Assembly: GCF_029433335.1 (NCBI RefSeq)
Contig: NZ_JAQTHX010000001.1
Span: 1,426,001 to 1,490,000, forward strand
Length of the DNA: 64,000 nt
Direction: 5' to 3'
Source of the DNA: Bifidobacterium sp. ESL0745
GTDB taxonomy: Bacteria; Actinomycetota; Actinomycetes; Actinomycetales; Bifidobacteriaceae
Below the pieces are notes generated by a model, which worked only from the letters and a program-made list of their open reading frames with translations, was not told the origin of the DNA and searched no databases. Shown piece by piece: positions 20,094 to 29,863 of the stretch (positions within the stretch are counted from its first letter, which is position 1; each line of letters starts with the position of its first letter). The position numbers and the translations under genes are program-made.

Positions 20094-21302
20094 ATGATAC
20101 ATATGACTGCTACCAACACCTCTGGCGCCTCTCTTTTGTCAAAAATGTTACATATAAAAGTTGCGCCGGTAGTATTGGCTGCATGCATTCCCATACTACT
20201 GATAATGGGACAACTTGTTCGTATGATATTGCCTGCAAAATACTTTTATGACAGTTCGTCCATACTTAATATGGTCAATGGCGATGCTGCCGAATATAAG
20301 TTTCGCGATATTACATATCGGAGAACAGCGGATTTCTACTCAGCAATCAATATATTCCATTTTTCAACCTTAACTCAATGGAGTCTACTATTAGCCATAA
20401 TTGGCAGTATTATGCTGGTACCAGTAATACTCAAACTTCCTAAACTGTCACTTATCGATTTTACCTTTGCCTTATGTTTCATAGGCGTACTGAATATCTT
20501 CACATTTACAATCAGTAAAGATATGATTCAATTCTCAGTATTTTACATAGCAGCAATTTGCACTACATTGAAAGAGCATTCCAAAGTCATTCCAATTGTG
20601 TCTATATCAATACTCTTATTTTTGGAATCAATATTTTACAGACAATATTATCTTCTTGTTTTCGTTTTCTTTATGTTGTACGCTGCAACCACCATCTATA
20701 TTTCTCGGCGATGCTCAAAATCATCCAAGTTAAGGCGACAAGCAATTATAATAGGATATTTATTCCTAATTGTAATTGTCTTTTTGATTCTAGTTTTTTT
20801 GATTGTTCCATCTAAATATAATCAACTTATAATGGTACGATCAGTCACCAATTCTGGACGCTCAGGAAGCCCAGACTCTAACTCTTTAATTACAGAAATT
20901 TTCCATAGTACAAACCCGGCAATCGCTGTAGTGAACTTCGTCCTTGATGGGTTCCGTATGATGTTTCCTTTTGAGCTATTGAGAATAAGCCTCAAATATA
21001 CACCATTCATCATCCTGCAATTGTTACTGGTATTTGAAATATACAAGCAAATCATTGGCAAAAAGCTTTCACAACCTAATAGAAGTTACTTCGCTTTTTG
21101 CCTCCTCATGGCTTTTTTGATGGTCTCTTTCTTCTTTGAGCCAGATTTTGGATCATGGATTCGCCATGAATCATGTATCTTTCCACTTATCTGTTCTATG
21201 CTCTCTAATAAGCCTGAACATTTAGATTCCGAGCGAAATCTTAATAGTTCGCTCGAGTCACACCAGGGTCTTCCCATCCCATCGGAGTCTGATCAACACT
21301 AA
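20094..21302 (+). CDS. Polytopic membrane protein, probable EPS polymerase (Wzy-like)
   Basis: A 402-residue protein with roughly nine or ten membrane segments and a large loop with charged residues (residues about 240-275, SVTNSGRSGSPDSNSL). No motif is diagnostic, but Wzy polymerases are recognised mainly by topology and location, and this is the only such candidate in an otherwise complete Wzx/Wzy locus. The start could be ATG 20094 or ATG 20103; neither has a strong ribosome binding site. The last 62 bases overlap the 3' end of the convergent DUF4012 gene. Alternative: an O-antigen ligase-like or EpsG-like membrane protein. Confidence 0.6.
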   Translation: MIHMTATNTSGASLLSKMLHIKVAPVVLAACIPILLIMGQLVRMILPAKYFYDSSSILNMVNGDAAEYKFRDITYRRTADFYSAINIFHFSTLTQWSLLLAIIGSIMLVPVILKLPKLSLIDFTFALCFIGVLNIFTFTISKDMIQFSVFYIAAICTTLKEHSKVIPIVSISILLFLESIFYRQYYLLVFVFFMLYAATTIYISRRCSKSSKLRRQAIIIGYLFLIVIVFLILVFLIVPSKYNQLIMVRSVTNSGRSGSPDSNSLITEIFHSTNPAIAVVNFVLDGFRMMFPFELLRISLKYTPFIILQLLLVFEIYKQIIGKKLSQPNRSYFAFCLLMAFLMVSFFFEPDFGSWIRHESCIFPLICSMLSNKPEHLDSERNLNSSLESHQGLPIPSESDQH

Positions 21303-23073
21303 GATCATTGACCGTCTTGGGGGAAGTCGTTACATCGAAGGAAAAGGTTACGGAGGCTCCCGGCATCACTGTAGCTATAGCAGCGTAGACATTTTTACCA
21401 TCAAGAGTCATTTTCTTGGGAGATTCTGACTTGCCACTGACTGAAACATTGGATATGCTTCCTCCAGCAGGCGCATAAATCAATGTTTTCTCAGTTCCAC
21501 TTCCAGAAGGTACAATGTAATAGTTCTCTCCACTGATATAACGGGGAACTGCACTAAGTTCCTGATTCGTGACGGTATTGGTCATAGTGTAGTTCACATG
21601 GTAAGTTCGAGCGCCAGTTGAGTTGGTACTAGTTCTTGTGATTTTTGATGTCCGCTTTACATACCAGTCCATCTTTGAAGAATTCTGTTCAGTAACGTAC
21701 ACGCCGACCTGCGGATTTTCTTCGCTGTTAGGAGTCTGTGCAGTATAGCCGCTGGTCATATAGTTCTGTTCAAGGTTCTGATCGAACGAGTAGATGGAGA
21801 AGTGGCGACCTTTGGCCATCTCCCCTAATAGCCCGCCAAGTTGTGCCATTTTATTGAGATTCAATCCCGAAAACATGCTATTGACCGATTGCGTAGCGAC
21901 CTCGCCAAAGACCAAATCCTGCTGAGCCGGCGAATACGTCTTATATATAGTATTAAGCAGGAACTCAGCAGTATTGTCCCCAGTGAGTACTTGCCCGTTT
22001 GCCAGCTTGACGTTTCCATTGAGCTTGATAAGCGCCTGAAGAAACACCGGATCCATGGTTACCACACCATCTATGGGCTGCTTTTTACCCCAAGAAGTAC
22101 GGCTCCAGATGGACTGCATCGCTTCCGCGGTTCGGGATGTGTCAGGGAACACCGCCAAATCACGAATATCAAAAGACATTGGCAACGGACCCCAGGAATG
22201 GAACATCGCACTTTCGCTGCTGGTGACGCGAGCGCTTCCATAAGGTAGATAATCTGCATTCGGCCTGAATTGCCCAATCGAGATTTTCCCGTTACTCGTG
22301 GTCATCAACCCGACCGAGCCGATGAGTCCGCCTGCTGAGCGTGCCTCGGAAGTAGTCATCGACATTACCGCGTAATTATGAGTCTGGTTGGCACCTAGGA
22401 AATCAGGTAGTATCTGGAAGGTTTTGGCGAGGTCATCGACCTTTTTTGCCAAATTGCTGAGTTTGTCGTCGGAAGACTTATACGTGGTGCGTATGACACT
22501 TAACTTGGCCCTCTGTGCCGGCAGCTGATGGAAATTCCCTACTTGAGTCTGCATGGCCACGTTAGCAGTTTTCATACCGTTCTGGGCCTGAATGATCGGC
22601 TGAAGGTTGATCTGCCCGTTGCCATCACTCAACTTTGCCGACTTCAACTGGGTGACCACGTTGAGGAACTGCGGCACCGAATCGCGCACGATGCCATCCA
22701 CTGAAGAGGTCATTCCTTGAAATGTCTTGATGTCATTACCAATATAGGGCGCTTTCGCAGCCATGTTCCACAGTTTGCCATGCGAAATTTCCTTAGCCTG
22801 CTGCGTCTCACTCTGAATCGCGGGCAGCTGCTGCGAAACCTGGTCAAGCGAATTGAGGTCATTCGTGCCTGAGAACCCGCTGAGCATGGTCACCGCATTC
22901 TGTTCATGCGTCTTGACCTCTTTGGCCTGGTCATACATGGTCTTGCCGAAATACCCGCCGATGCACACTATGGCAAGCAGCAGAACGAATATCACCAACA
23001 GCACCCAGCGCCAGACATGATGCCGACGCATAGGCCTGGTAGCTGCCAAATGCCTGCCTCGTGGTTCACGCAT
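21241..23073 (-). CDS. DUF4012 domain protein, membrane anchored
   Basis: A 610-residue protein with a short basic N-terminus and one membrane helix (WRWVLLVIFVLLLAIVCIGGYFG, about residues 21-43), so most of it is outside the cell. The remainder has the features of the DUF4012 family: a helical start, then SMTTSEARSAGGLIGSVGLM and DGVVTMDPVFLQALIKL. This family is usually coded next to EPS priming transferases in actinobacteria; its role is unknown, possibly polymer attachment or assembly. AAGGG precedes ATG 23073. It ends inside the 3' end of the polymerase-like gene and is divergent to the priming transferase gene. Confidence 0.88.
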   Translation of the reverse strand: MREPRGRHLAATRPMRRHHVWRWVLLVIFVLLLAIVCIGGYFGKTMYDQAKEVKTHEQNAVTMLSGFSGTNDLNSLDQVSQQLPAIQSETQQAKEISHGKLWNMAAKAPYIGNDIKTFQGMTSSVDGIVRDSVPQFLNVVTQLKSAKLSDGNGQINLQPIIQAQNGMKTANVAMQTQVGNFHQLPAQRAKLSVIRTTYKSSDDKLSNLAKKVDDLAKTFQILPDFLGANQTHNYAVMSMTTSEARSAGGLIGSVGLMTTSNGKISIGQFRPNADYLPYGSARVTSSESAMFHSWGPLPMSFDIRDLAVFPDTSRTAEAMQSIWSRTSWGKKQPIDGVVTMDPVFLQALIKLNGNVKLANGQVLTGDNTAEFLLNTIYKTYSPAQQDLVFGEVATQSVNSMFSGLNLNKMAQLGGLLGEMAKGRHFSIYSFDQNLEQNYMTSGYTAQTPNSEENPQVGVYVTEQNSSKMDWYVKRTSKITRTSTNSTGARTYHVNYTMTNTVTNQELSAVPRYISGENYYIVPSGSGTEKTLIYAPAGGSISNVSVSGKSESPKKMTLDGKNVYAAIATVMPGASVTFSFDVTTSPKTVNDLSVDQTPMGWEDPGVTRANY

Positions 23074-23321
23074 GAAAAATCCCTTCGACGATACAACAAA
23101 GAACCATTATGCACGACCACCTTAAAATTCGCATCCACAATGCGAATTCTGCACAGATTCGGTATAAGTTCAATACGACAGTCAAAAACAAATAGTCGAA
23201 ACATTAGGATGTTGAACATAGTAAAACAGGCGTACGCCAGAGAGCATGGGAAAACGAATTTTTGCCTATCCCCTATGTATTATGGAGTGGGCAATTTAAT
23301 GGAGATAGAAGAGGTTACGCC

Positions 23322-25061
23322 GTGGCAAAGAAAGTAGAATCAGGTCATTTGGCACAGGCCTCTGCCACCACGCACCTTGACGATGAAACCTTGAATCTTG
23401 GCCAGGGGCTCAACGCTTCTATTCCACCGTCGCAAGTAAAACGAACCGCTTCTTCTTCTCCACATCATGATGATGAATCCATAGGCAACAGTTTCTTCGA
23501 CGGATCATATTTCCTCTCAGATAGCAACGGCGTATTCCATTCCAAGGCAACCGGTTCCAATCATCACTTGCTGAGTTATTCCATCCCTAAATGGAGCATT
23601 CTCTTCAATGCAACACTTATCGCGCTCGATGTAGTGATGACGCTTCTGGCTACGGCAATAGTGTTGTTCTTCGATAAAGCCGCCTTCCAAAACCTTCAAG
23701 GACAATCAACCGATTCATCACGTCTGAGCGAATTCCTTCTGCTGATTTGCATTGCCTGGATTGCTAGCCTCGCTTCGCAGCATATCTACCACCGCCACGC
23801 CATGGGCGAAGGCTACGAGCTCTATAGCAAAATCCTTAATGCGACCTTGGTCGATTTCGTCATCATCTGCATGTTCAGCTATATCTTCAAGCTCGACATT
23901 CCTCGTTCCCTGACGATTCTCATTCCCCTTTGCTCATGCGTTCTGGAACTGTTCGAGCGCTGGATTATGCGGCGCTCCTTGCACCGTCATCGGCGTGCAG
24001 CCACGTATATGTACGATACAGTGATCGTGGGCTCTCCTGAAGGCATTCACAAGGTCATCGCGCAACTCAAAGAGAACCCTGGTATGGGCTACAAGCCCGT
24101 CGCGGTTTGCCCCGTCGTTTCCGTTTCCAAACCTAGCGGAGATTTGAATTCCTCTGAGGCGCAACAACTGGTCTCCGTGCCATTCAGCAGCACTTGCCCT
24201 GAAGAAAAGGGTCTGATCGTGATGTCGATGGACTCCCACCTGCCAAAAAAGGCGAAAGAGCTTGGCGCCCAGGCCATTCTCATCGCAGATGTCATGTCCC
24301 GGTATTCCGAAACAATGCGAACCTTCTCACTGGCCGTCGAATCGATGGGCATCGAGTTGGCGTTCATGGCCAACGTCGCCGATATCGCCTCTTCGCAGCT
24401 CCACCTGCGCAGCAATCCTTCGATGCCGATGCTCACCGCCCGTCTGCCGCAATATTCCACGCTGACCAGGGTGCTTAAGAGGGTGTTCGACATCATCGGT
24501 TCCACGATTGCCATCGTGATTTCCTCACCGGTGATGGCCTACGTCGCCATCCGTGTCAAAGCCCAGGACGGCGGCCCTGCGATGTATTCGCAGCAGCGTA
24601 TCGGGCTTTACGGCAAGCCGTTCACCCTTTATAAATTCCGCTCGATGCTCGTCAATGCCGACAAATACGACGAGAAGGTAGCGGAAGAGACCGGTAATTT
24701 CCACGGCATCCTTTTTAAAGCCGAAGATGACCCGCGCATCACCAAATTCGGGCATTTTATCCGCAAGACCTCACTCGATGAATTCCCGCAGTTCTTCAAC
24801 GTGTTCAAAGGTGACATGAGCCTTGTCGGCCCTCGCCCCCAGCAGCAGTACGAAGTGGATCAATACGGATCGCTGTATTCGGCACGTCTGCTGGTCAAGC
24901 CTGGCATCACCGGCCCATGGCAGATTTCCGGACGTAACGCGTTGAGCCAGGAGGAAAGCGAACAGCTCGACATCTCGTATGTGGAGAACTGGTCGTTTAC
25001 CGGCGATCTCGCCATCCTTTTGAAGACCGTAATGGCTGTATTCCGTGGCACCGGCGTCTGA
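23322..25061 (+). CDS. cpsD: EPS priming glycosylphosphotransferase (polyprenyl-phosphate sugar transferase)
   Basis: It transfers a sugar-1-phosphate, usually glucose or galactose, to undecaprenyl phosphate, starting each EPS repeat. The N-terminal half has about four membrane helices (residues ~85-210) and a nucleotide-binding-like domain. The C-terminal catalytic domain begins with a further helix (RVFDIIGSTIAIVI) and has QQRIGLYGKPFTLYKFRSM, the KTSLDEFPQFFNV block and GDMSLVGPRPQ, all hallmarks of the Bac_transf family. I choose GTG 23322 because AGAAGAGG stands seven bases upstream; the frame extends to 23262 without support. Base composition is near the housekeeping level, suggesting that it is native to this chromosome. 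The symbol follows bifidobacterial usage. Confidence 0.9.
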   Translation: MAKKVESGHLAQASATTHLDDETLNLGQGLNASIPPSQVKRTASSSPHHDDESIGNSFFDGSYFLSDSNGVFHSKATGSNHHLLSYSIPKWSILFNATLIALDVVMTLLATAIVLFFDKAAFQNLQGQSTDSSRLSEFLLLICIAWIASLASQHIYHRHAMGEGYELYSKILNATLVDFVIICMFSYIFKLDIPRSLTILIPLCSCVLELFERWIMRRSLHRHRRAATYMYDTVIVGSPEGIHKVIAQLKENPGMGYKPVAVCPVVSVSKPSGDLNSSEAQQLVSVPFSSTCPEEKGLIVMSMDSHLPKKAKELGAQAILIADVMSRYSETMRTFSLAVESMGIELAFMANVADIASSQLHLRSNPSMPMLTARLPQYSTLTRVLKRVFDIIGSTIAIVISSPVMAYVAIRVKAQDGGPAMYSQQRIGLYGKPFTLYKFRSMLVNADKYDEKVAEETGNFHGILFKAEDDPRITKFGHFIRKTSLDEFPQFFNVFKGDMSLVGPRPQQQYEVDQYGSLYSARLLVKPGITGPWQISGRNALSQEESEQLDISYVENWSFTGDLAILLKTVMAVFRGTGV

Positions 25062-25418
25062 TTCAGCAACAACCGGCGAGTCTTATAAAATAGTTATGAT
25101 TACCGAAATGAAATAGCTCATTGGCAATCACTTTTGCTCAACATTTGCTCGAATCGAAAATCGGGAAAGATTCCAAGGAGAGCCAAGATCATCCATAATT
25201 TGCACTACAATTTCGCAAGTTTCCGTTCGTCTTCCATAATGAAACACTGCCCCCTTGCCCATCCTATTGATGGTGTAATCTGAACCGAGTTATGATACGG
25301 CGGCGATGGCAAATCTTCTTCGCTGTCGTGAAAATCGAATGTTTGTTGGATATAGTGGAATACGTATGCAGGTAATAATAATGAAAATTTCAGCGCAACA
25401 AGGAAGGAGCGACTGATC
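25062..25418. other. Leader region upstream of the MFS gene
   Basis: About 360 bases without a gene. It contains one plausible sigma-70 type promoter at 25268-25297 and, further down, the AAGGAAGGAGC ribosome binding site of the MFS gene. Confidence 0.5.
25268..25297 (+). promoter_or_regulatory. Candidate promoter of the MFS transporter gene
   Basis: TTGATG and TATGAT are separated by 18 bases and lie about 120 bases before the GTG start. Both hexamers are close to the housekeeping consensus. Prediction only. Confidence 0.35.
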
Positions 25419-27194
25419 GTGTCTGATCCTATGCAAACACCGGCAAAATCTCCCTCCAAACCATCTTTGTCGAAAGCACTCACCAAAGAAGAATCCTACG
25501 TCGACGGGCACCTGAGCCACGCAGCTTTCGTTTCCATCGCCATCCTGACCTTCATCACCTTCATCGGCAACTTCACCCAGCTGCAGCTAAGCGCCGCCCT
25601 GCCGACCATCGTCCGCGAGTTCAATATCAACGTGACCACCGGCCAGTGGCTCACCTCCGTCATCCAGCTTGTGCAGGGCGTCATGGTGCCGCTTACGGCC
25701 TACCTCACTCGCCGCTTCTCCACCCGCCAGATCGTCATCACTTCGATGAGCATCTTCACGCTGGGGTCGATACTGGCGTGGTTCGGCCCGACCTTCATCC
25801 TCGTGCTCGCCGGGCGTACGCTCGAGGCAATCGGATCCGGCGTGATGTGGCCGGTGCTACAAATCATCGTCTTCTCGGTCTTCCCCATGTCGAAGCGGGG
25901 CGTGGCCATGGGCACCGTGGGCGTGGCCATGAGCGTCGCCCCCGCCATCGGCCCGACCTTCGGCGGCTGGCAGACCGACGCCAACGGCTGGCGCTCGATT
26001 TTCGTTTCGCTGACCATCGTCGGCGCGATCGCGCTGGTGCTCGCCATCTTCTTTCTGCACAACTTCGGCGAACGCGACAACGAGGCCAAGGCCGATTTCT
26101 TCTCGGTCTGCCTTTCCGTCATCGGTTTCGGCGGGCTTCTTTTCGGTTTCACGAACATCGAGGCCTATGCCTTCACTGCTCCTGTGGTCTGGCTGCCCAT
26201 GGCCGTTGGTCTGGTCGGCATCGTCTGGTTCGTCACCCGCCAGCTCAAGGGCGCCAAGCGCTACAAGGCCGAGCTCAAGGAGCTTCTTGCTGGCCTCGAA
26301 GAGAACGAGCATTTGCAGGAAGAAGCCAATCACCCGCAGAGTGTGGCCGAGCTTCGCGCCGCCATCAAGCGTTTGAAAGCCGACCCGGATTCCGCCGCAA
26401 AGCTTGAGGAACACTTCAAGACGCCAAAGGTCCGCGAACAAATCGAGAAAATCCGCAGGCTGCAGCCGCCGCTGCTCGACTTGACCGTGCTGAAAAACAA
26501 GAATTTCAGGGTCGGCACGATTACCGCCGCCATGAGCTTCTTCGCCTTCAGCTCCATCACCGTCATCATCCCGCTTTTCATCCAGAACGACCGCGGCTAT
26601 TCCGCCACGATTTCCGGCCTGGTGATGCTCCCCGGCGCACTCGGCCAGTGCATCTCGCAGTTCGGTGGCGGACGGCTTCTGGACAAGTTCGGCGCGCGTC
26701 CTGTGGCATTGATCGGCTCCATCACGCTGATGACCGGCACCATCATGATGAGTTTCATCGGCATGGGCGTGCCGATCTGGTGGGTCTCGATCTGCCAGTT
26801 CACCCGTCAGATAGGCATGGGCTTCGTCCTGATGCCCATCACGACGTGGTCACTCAACTGTCTGACTGCGGGAAGCGTTTCCGCAGGTTCGGCCGTCACC
26901 AACACGGTCCGGCAGATATCCGGGGCCATTGGCGCGCCGGTTCTGGTCATCCTCATGGAGGAATTTACCAAGATTTTCCGCCACTCGACGGGTGCCGGCC
27001 ATGCGGGAGCCGTACTTGCCAACGTCTATGGCATCCGTGCCTCGCTCATCATCAGCTCGGTGATCGCCTTCGGCATGGTCATGCTCGTGCTCTTCGGTGT
27101 CCGTGGCCAAGGCGCCGGTTCCGCCCGTGACCTCGCCAACCGCACCCTGCGTCACGTCCGCGTCCCCCGCTTCCACGCACACAAGCAAGGCTGA
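25419..27194 (+). CDS. MFS transporter, DHA2 (EmrB/QacA) drug-exporter family
   Basis: A 591-residue proton-driven exporter, probably with 14 membrane segments. Signature elements are FTQLQLSAALPTIVREFN in helix 1, the LTAYLTRRFSTRQ loop motif and the helix-5 antiporter motif GVAMSVAPAIGPTFGGW. A charged loop of about 100 residues (LKELLAGLEENEHLQEE to RRLQPPLLDLTVL) separates the halves and is longer than usual. GTG 25419 has AAGGAG nine bases upstream; an in-frame ATG lies at 25431. It probably exports a toxic compound; the substrate is not predictable. Confidence 0.9.
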   Translation: MSDPMQTPAKSPSKPSLSKALTKEESYVDGHLSHAAFVSIAILTFITFIGNFTQLQLSAALPTIVREFNINVTTGQWLTSVIQLVQGVMVPLTAYLTRRFSTRQIVITSMSIFTLGSILAWFGPTFILVLAGRTLEAIGSGVMWPVLQIIVFSVFPMSKRGVAMGTVGVAMSVAPAIGPTFGGWQTDANGWRSIFVSLTIVGAIALVLAIFFLHNFGERDNEAKADFFSVCLSVIGFGGLLFGFTNIEAYAFTAPVVWLPMAVGLVGIVWFVTRQLKGAKRYKAELKELLAGLEENEHLQEEANHPQSVAELRAAIKRLKADPDSAAKLEEHFKTPKVREQIEKIRRLQPPLLDLTVLKNKNFRVGTITAAMSFFAFSSITVIIPLFIQNDRGYSATISGLVMLPGALGQCISQFGGGRLLDKFGARPVALIGSITLMTGTIMMSFIGMGVPIWWVSICQFTRQIGMGFVLMPITTWSLNCLTAGSVSAGSAVTNTVRQISGAIGAPVLVILMEEFTKIFRHSTGAGHAGAVLANVYGIRASLIISSVIAFGMVMLVLFGVRGQGAGSARDLANRTLRHVRVPRFHAHKQG

Positions 27195-27228
27195 TATGCC
27201 ACTGATTTACTAAATCACGGTTAAATCT

Positions 27229-27277
27229 AAAATGTCGATGCGCGTCTTGAAATCCAAGGTCACGCGTCAGCATTTTT
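27229..27277. terminator. Bidirectional terminator between MFS and HNH genes
   Basis: An imperfect hairpin (AAAATG...GCGCGT pairing with ACGCG...CATTTT) lies between two convergent genes, with A and T runs on either side. It overlaps the stop codon of the HNH gene. Confidence 0.55.
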
Positions 27278-28094
27278 ACTTTTGGGGAATTTCTTGTGCA
27301 GGGCATGTTCGAAGCACTTTTGAAATGGCTTGTTTTTCAGCGGTCGTGACGGTGAGGTTGTATTTTTGCTTGACGCCGACCTGGCGGGCGACATAGGCAC
27401 AGCGGAACTTGCGATTGGCCGGCAGCCAGTACGCGGCGGAAGCAGACCCCTTCTGTTGGTTGGCTGGACCGTCGACAGACAAGAGATTGTAGGGATCGTT
27501 GCCGTATTCCTGCTTGGTGGCCGCGTCCCACTTGCTCGCGCCGGACTGCCACGCATTTTCCAGAGCCACCACATGGTCGATCTGCACTGCAGCACTGGTC
27601 CGCTTGCCTCGCACGAAACCGATGGTTTTGCCGGTGTACGGCTCACGCAAACTGCCCGACTTGACCTGACAGGCGCTTGGTGCCCTGTATCTGACAGCGG
27701 TCATGTCACGTTTGAGGATATCGTCGCGGATAGTACAGCCGTCGCCATCGTCGTCGGTGGTGTTGTAACCGAACGAATCACGGTCGTAACCGCGCGTACT
27801 CGGATGATCGTCGACCGGCAGCGTCGCCAGCACTTGCGCCACCGGCCCTGTGGCCACGTACTGTCCGGTCATCTGCGCCAGCGGGCTGCTTACTTTCGGC
27901 AACACCAATCCCACAGCGACACCGATAAGGCACGCCGCTGCCAGCAAAATCAGAAATCTCGTCAGCAGCCTGTCGAAGTTAATCCATCGCCGCCGAAAAT
28001 GGGCGCCATCGCCCCGTCTACAGCCTTTGCAGGGTCGATAGCCGTAGTTGTTAGGTTCCGACCGTATCGTCGCTCTGATGCCCCGAATCGCCAT
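27276..28094 (-). CDS. Secreted or membrane-anchored HNH nuclease family protein (DUF1524)
   Basis: About 272 residues. After an Arg-rich cytoplasmic start there is one membrane helix (RFLILLAAACLIGVAVGLVL, about residues 45-65), so the catalytic part is outside the cell. The C-terminal domain has the DUF1524/HNH pattern: DGDGCTIRDDILKRD, the metal-binding IDHVVALENAWQSGA, and NLLSVDGPANQQKG. The ATG at 28094 has GGTGA five bases upstream; the frame continues to 28139 without support. Such proteins are common in actinobacteria as secreted DNases, used perhaps for nutrient salvage or competition. No immunity gene is visible next to it. Confidence 0.85.
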   Translation of the reverse strand: MAIRGIRATIRSEPNNYGYRPCKGCRRGDGAHFRRRWINFDRLLTRFLILLAAACLIGVAVGLVLPKVSSPLAQMTGQYVATGPVAQVLATLPVDDHPSTRGYDRDSFGYNTTDDDGDGCTIRDDILKRDMTAVRYRAPSACQVKSGSLREPYTGKTIGFVRGKRTSAAVQIDHVVALENAWQSGASKWDAATKQEYGNDPYNLLSVDGPANQQKGSASAAYWLPANRKFRCAYVARQVGVKQKYNLTVTTAEKQAISKVLRTCPAQEIPQK

Positions 28095-28224
28095 GTCTAT
28101 CACCAGCTCTTTCCCAATAATTTTTATTACTAAAACCAATCAATGCAACAACCAAATGAATGATGATTCAGAAATACAAAAATCTCAAAGGAAAAGCAAG
28201 GATTCGGAGCCGATTTAAAGAAAA

Positions 28225-28240
28225 ATCAAGATTTCTTGAT
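28225..28240. promoter_or_regulatory. Small palindrome upstream of the HNH gene
   Basis: ATCAAGA-TT-TCTTGAT has 7-bp perfect arms and lies about 130 bases upstream of the HNH start. It could be an operator; no matching regulator is coded nearby. Confidence 0.25.
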
Positions 28241-28272
28241 ATTACGTTTGAAAGAAAGAACTCACAAACGAA

Positions 28273-28306
28273 GTTGCCCGGCACCTCTTGCGAAGTACCG
28301 GGCAAC
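28273..28306 (-). terminator. Terminator of the rplK-rplA transcript
   Basis: A 12-bp stem (GTTGCCCGGCAC with one G-U type mismatch) stands about 30 bases after the rplA stop on the minus strand. Confidence 0.75.
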
Positions 28307-28334
28307 GTAGCGATTCAACTACGCTTCACACGCT

Positions 28335-29030
28335 TCAGGAAAGCGGGGCGAGGTCCAGCGGAACGCCGGGGCCCATCGTCGAGGTGAGCGTCGCCTTGGA
28401 GATGTAGCGGCCCTTCACGGTGGAAGGACGCAGACGCTTGATCTCGTTGGCAACGGCCTGGAAGTTCTCTTCCAGAGCCTTCTGATCGAAGGACTTCTTG
28501 CCGATGATGAACGACAGGTTGCCGTTCTTGTCGACACGGAACTCGATCTTGCCGCCCTTGATGTCCTTGACAGCCTTGGCCACATCCATGGTCACGGTGC
28601 CGGTCTTCGGGTTCGGCATGAGGCCACGGGGGCCGAGCACGCGGCCCAAACGGCCGACCTTGCCCATCATGTCGGGAGTGGCGACCACGGCATCAAAGTC
28701 GAGGAAGCCGCCCTGCACCTTGGCGACCATATCGTCGTCACCGACCATGTCAGCGCCGGCTTCGGCAGCTTCGGTGGCCTTCGGACCACGTGCGAACACG
28801 AGGACCGTTGCGGTCTTGCCGGTGCCGTTGGGCAGATTGACCACGCCACGGACCAGCTGATCCGCCTTACGCGGGTCGACACCCAGGCGGTAGGTGGCTT
28901 CGATGGTCTCATCGAAACCGCGCTCGGGCATGCTCTTCAGCAGCGCGATAGCTTCGGAAGCGGTGTACAGATTGCTGCCGTCGACCTTTTCGGCCGATTC
29001 ACGATATTTCTTGGAATGCTTGTTAGCCAT
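28335..29030 (-). CDS. rplA: 50S ribosomal protein L1
   Basis: A 231-residue protein of the L1 stalk of the large subunit that also binds its own mRNA in many bacteria. Recognised by [21 protein letters not shown] at the start, [37 protein letters not shown] and the C-terminal [15 protein letters not shown] block; length is normal. The ATG at 29030 is preceded by AGGAGAACAG. It is separated by only 13 bases from rplK, with which it forms a two-gene operon ending at the hairpin 28273-28306. Confidence 0.98.
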   Translation of the reverse strand: MANKHSKKYRESAEKVDGSNLYTASEAIALLKSMPERGFDETIEATYRLGVDPRKADQLVRGVVNLPNGTGKTATVLVFARGPKATEAAEAGADMVGDDDMVAKVQGGFLDFDAVVATPDMMGKVGRLGRVLGPRGLMPNPKTGTVTMDVAKAVKDIKGGKIEFRVDKNGNLSFIIGKKSFDQKALEENFQAVANEIKRLRPSTVKGRYISKATLTSTMGPGVPLDLAPLS

Positions 29031-29043
29031 CTGTTCTCCTCCC

Positions 29044-29472
29044 TCAGCCTTCGACCGTGATACCCATCGAACGGGCGGTGCCCGCGATGATCTTCATTCC
29101 GGCCTCGACGTCGCGAGCGGACAGATCGGCCATCTTGGTCTCGGCGATCTCACGGACCTGAGCCGAGGTGACGGAGCCGACCTTGTGGGTCAGCGGGTTG
29201 TCGGTGCCCTTCTTGATACCGGCGGCCTTGAGCAGAAGCGCTGCGGCCGGCGGGGTCTTCAGAACGTAATCGAACGAGCGATCCTCGTAGACGGTGATTT
29301 CGACAGGAACGACCTGCCCCATCTTGTCTTTCGTCGCTTCGTTGTAGGACTTGCAGAAGTCCATGATGTTGACGCCATGCGAACCGAGGGCAGGACCGAG
29401 CGGCGGGGCAGGATTGGCCTTGCCGGCCTCGATCTGCAGCTTGATCAGCGCAGTGACCTTTTTCTTAGCCAT
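29044..29472 (-). CDS. rplK: 50S ribosomal protein L11
   Basis: A 142-residue protein of the GTPase-associated centre, which carries the thiostrepton site and activates the stringent response. It starts [19 protein letters not shown], followed by the [22 protein letters not shown] block typical of L11. ATG 29472 has AAGGAG with good spacing; the frame upstream to 29583 is non-coding. In most bacteria rplK directly follows nusG; here a catabolic cassette of nearly 5 kb lies between them, so rplK must rely on its own promoter in 29473-29800. Confidence 0.98.
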
Positions 29473-29863
29473 AAAAATGGCTCCTTTTCGTTGTCCGTGC
29501 GGTAATGACGGTCGCCCACGACACCCTGCGACATATCGGATTTTTGCCGTTTCGGTGAGTCGACATCTTGCGATATCGAACAAACCGAATCGTGAAATGC
29601 CGAAATCGACATATCACCGATCTTGGTAAAACCTTGGTATATCAAGTGTCATGGGTCTCCTCCCGCAACTGATATTGCTGTGCTGTGCTAGCGGGTCTCC
29701 CCTCCAGACACAAGCCTTTCTATTATTCCAAGTAAGCACGACAATGGTAATGCTGATTCAGCGACGGTTACCACTCAAATCAACAACAACGAACCTGAAA
29801 CGAATGATGCCGCAGGCTTGGTAATTTACGGCATCATCACTGAAATCCTGACAAACCCACGAA
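29473..29863. other. Promoter region of rplK and terminator of the cassette
   Basis: About 390 bases without a gene. The side next to rplK must hold the rplK-rplA promoter; I cannot pick one -35/-10 pair with confidence. The far side carries the hairpin 29803-29838 that ends the catabolic cassette. Confidence 0.5.
29803..29838 (-). terminator. Terminator after the lactonase-like gene
   Basis: Arms AATGATGCCG and CGGCATCATC form a 9-10 bp stem 25 bases after the amidohydrolase stop. The same GATGCCGC/GCGGCATC theme recurs in the nusG terminator at 34307-34342. Confidence 0.6.
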
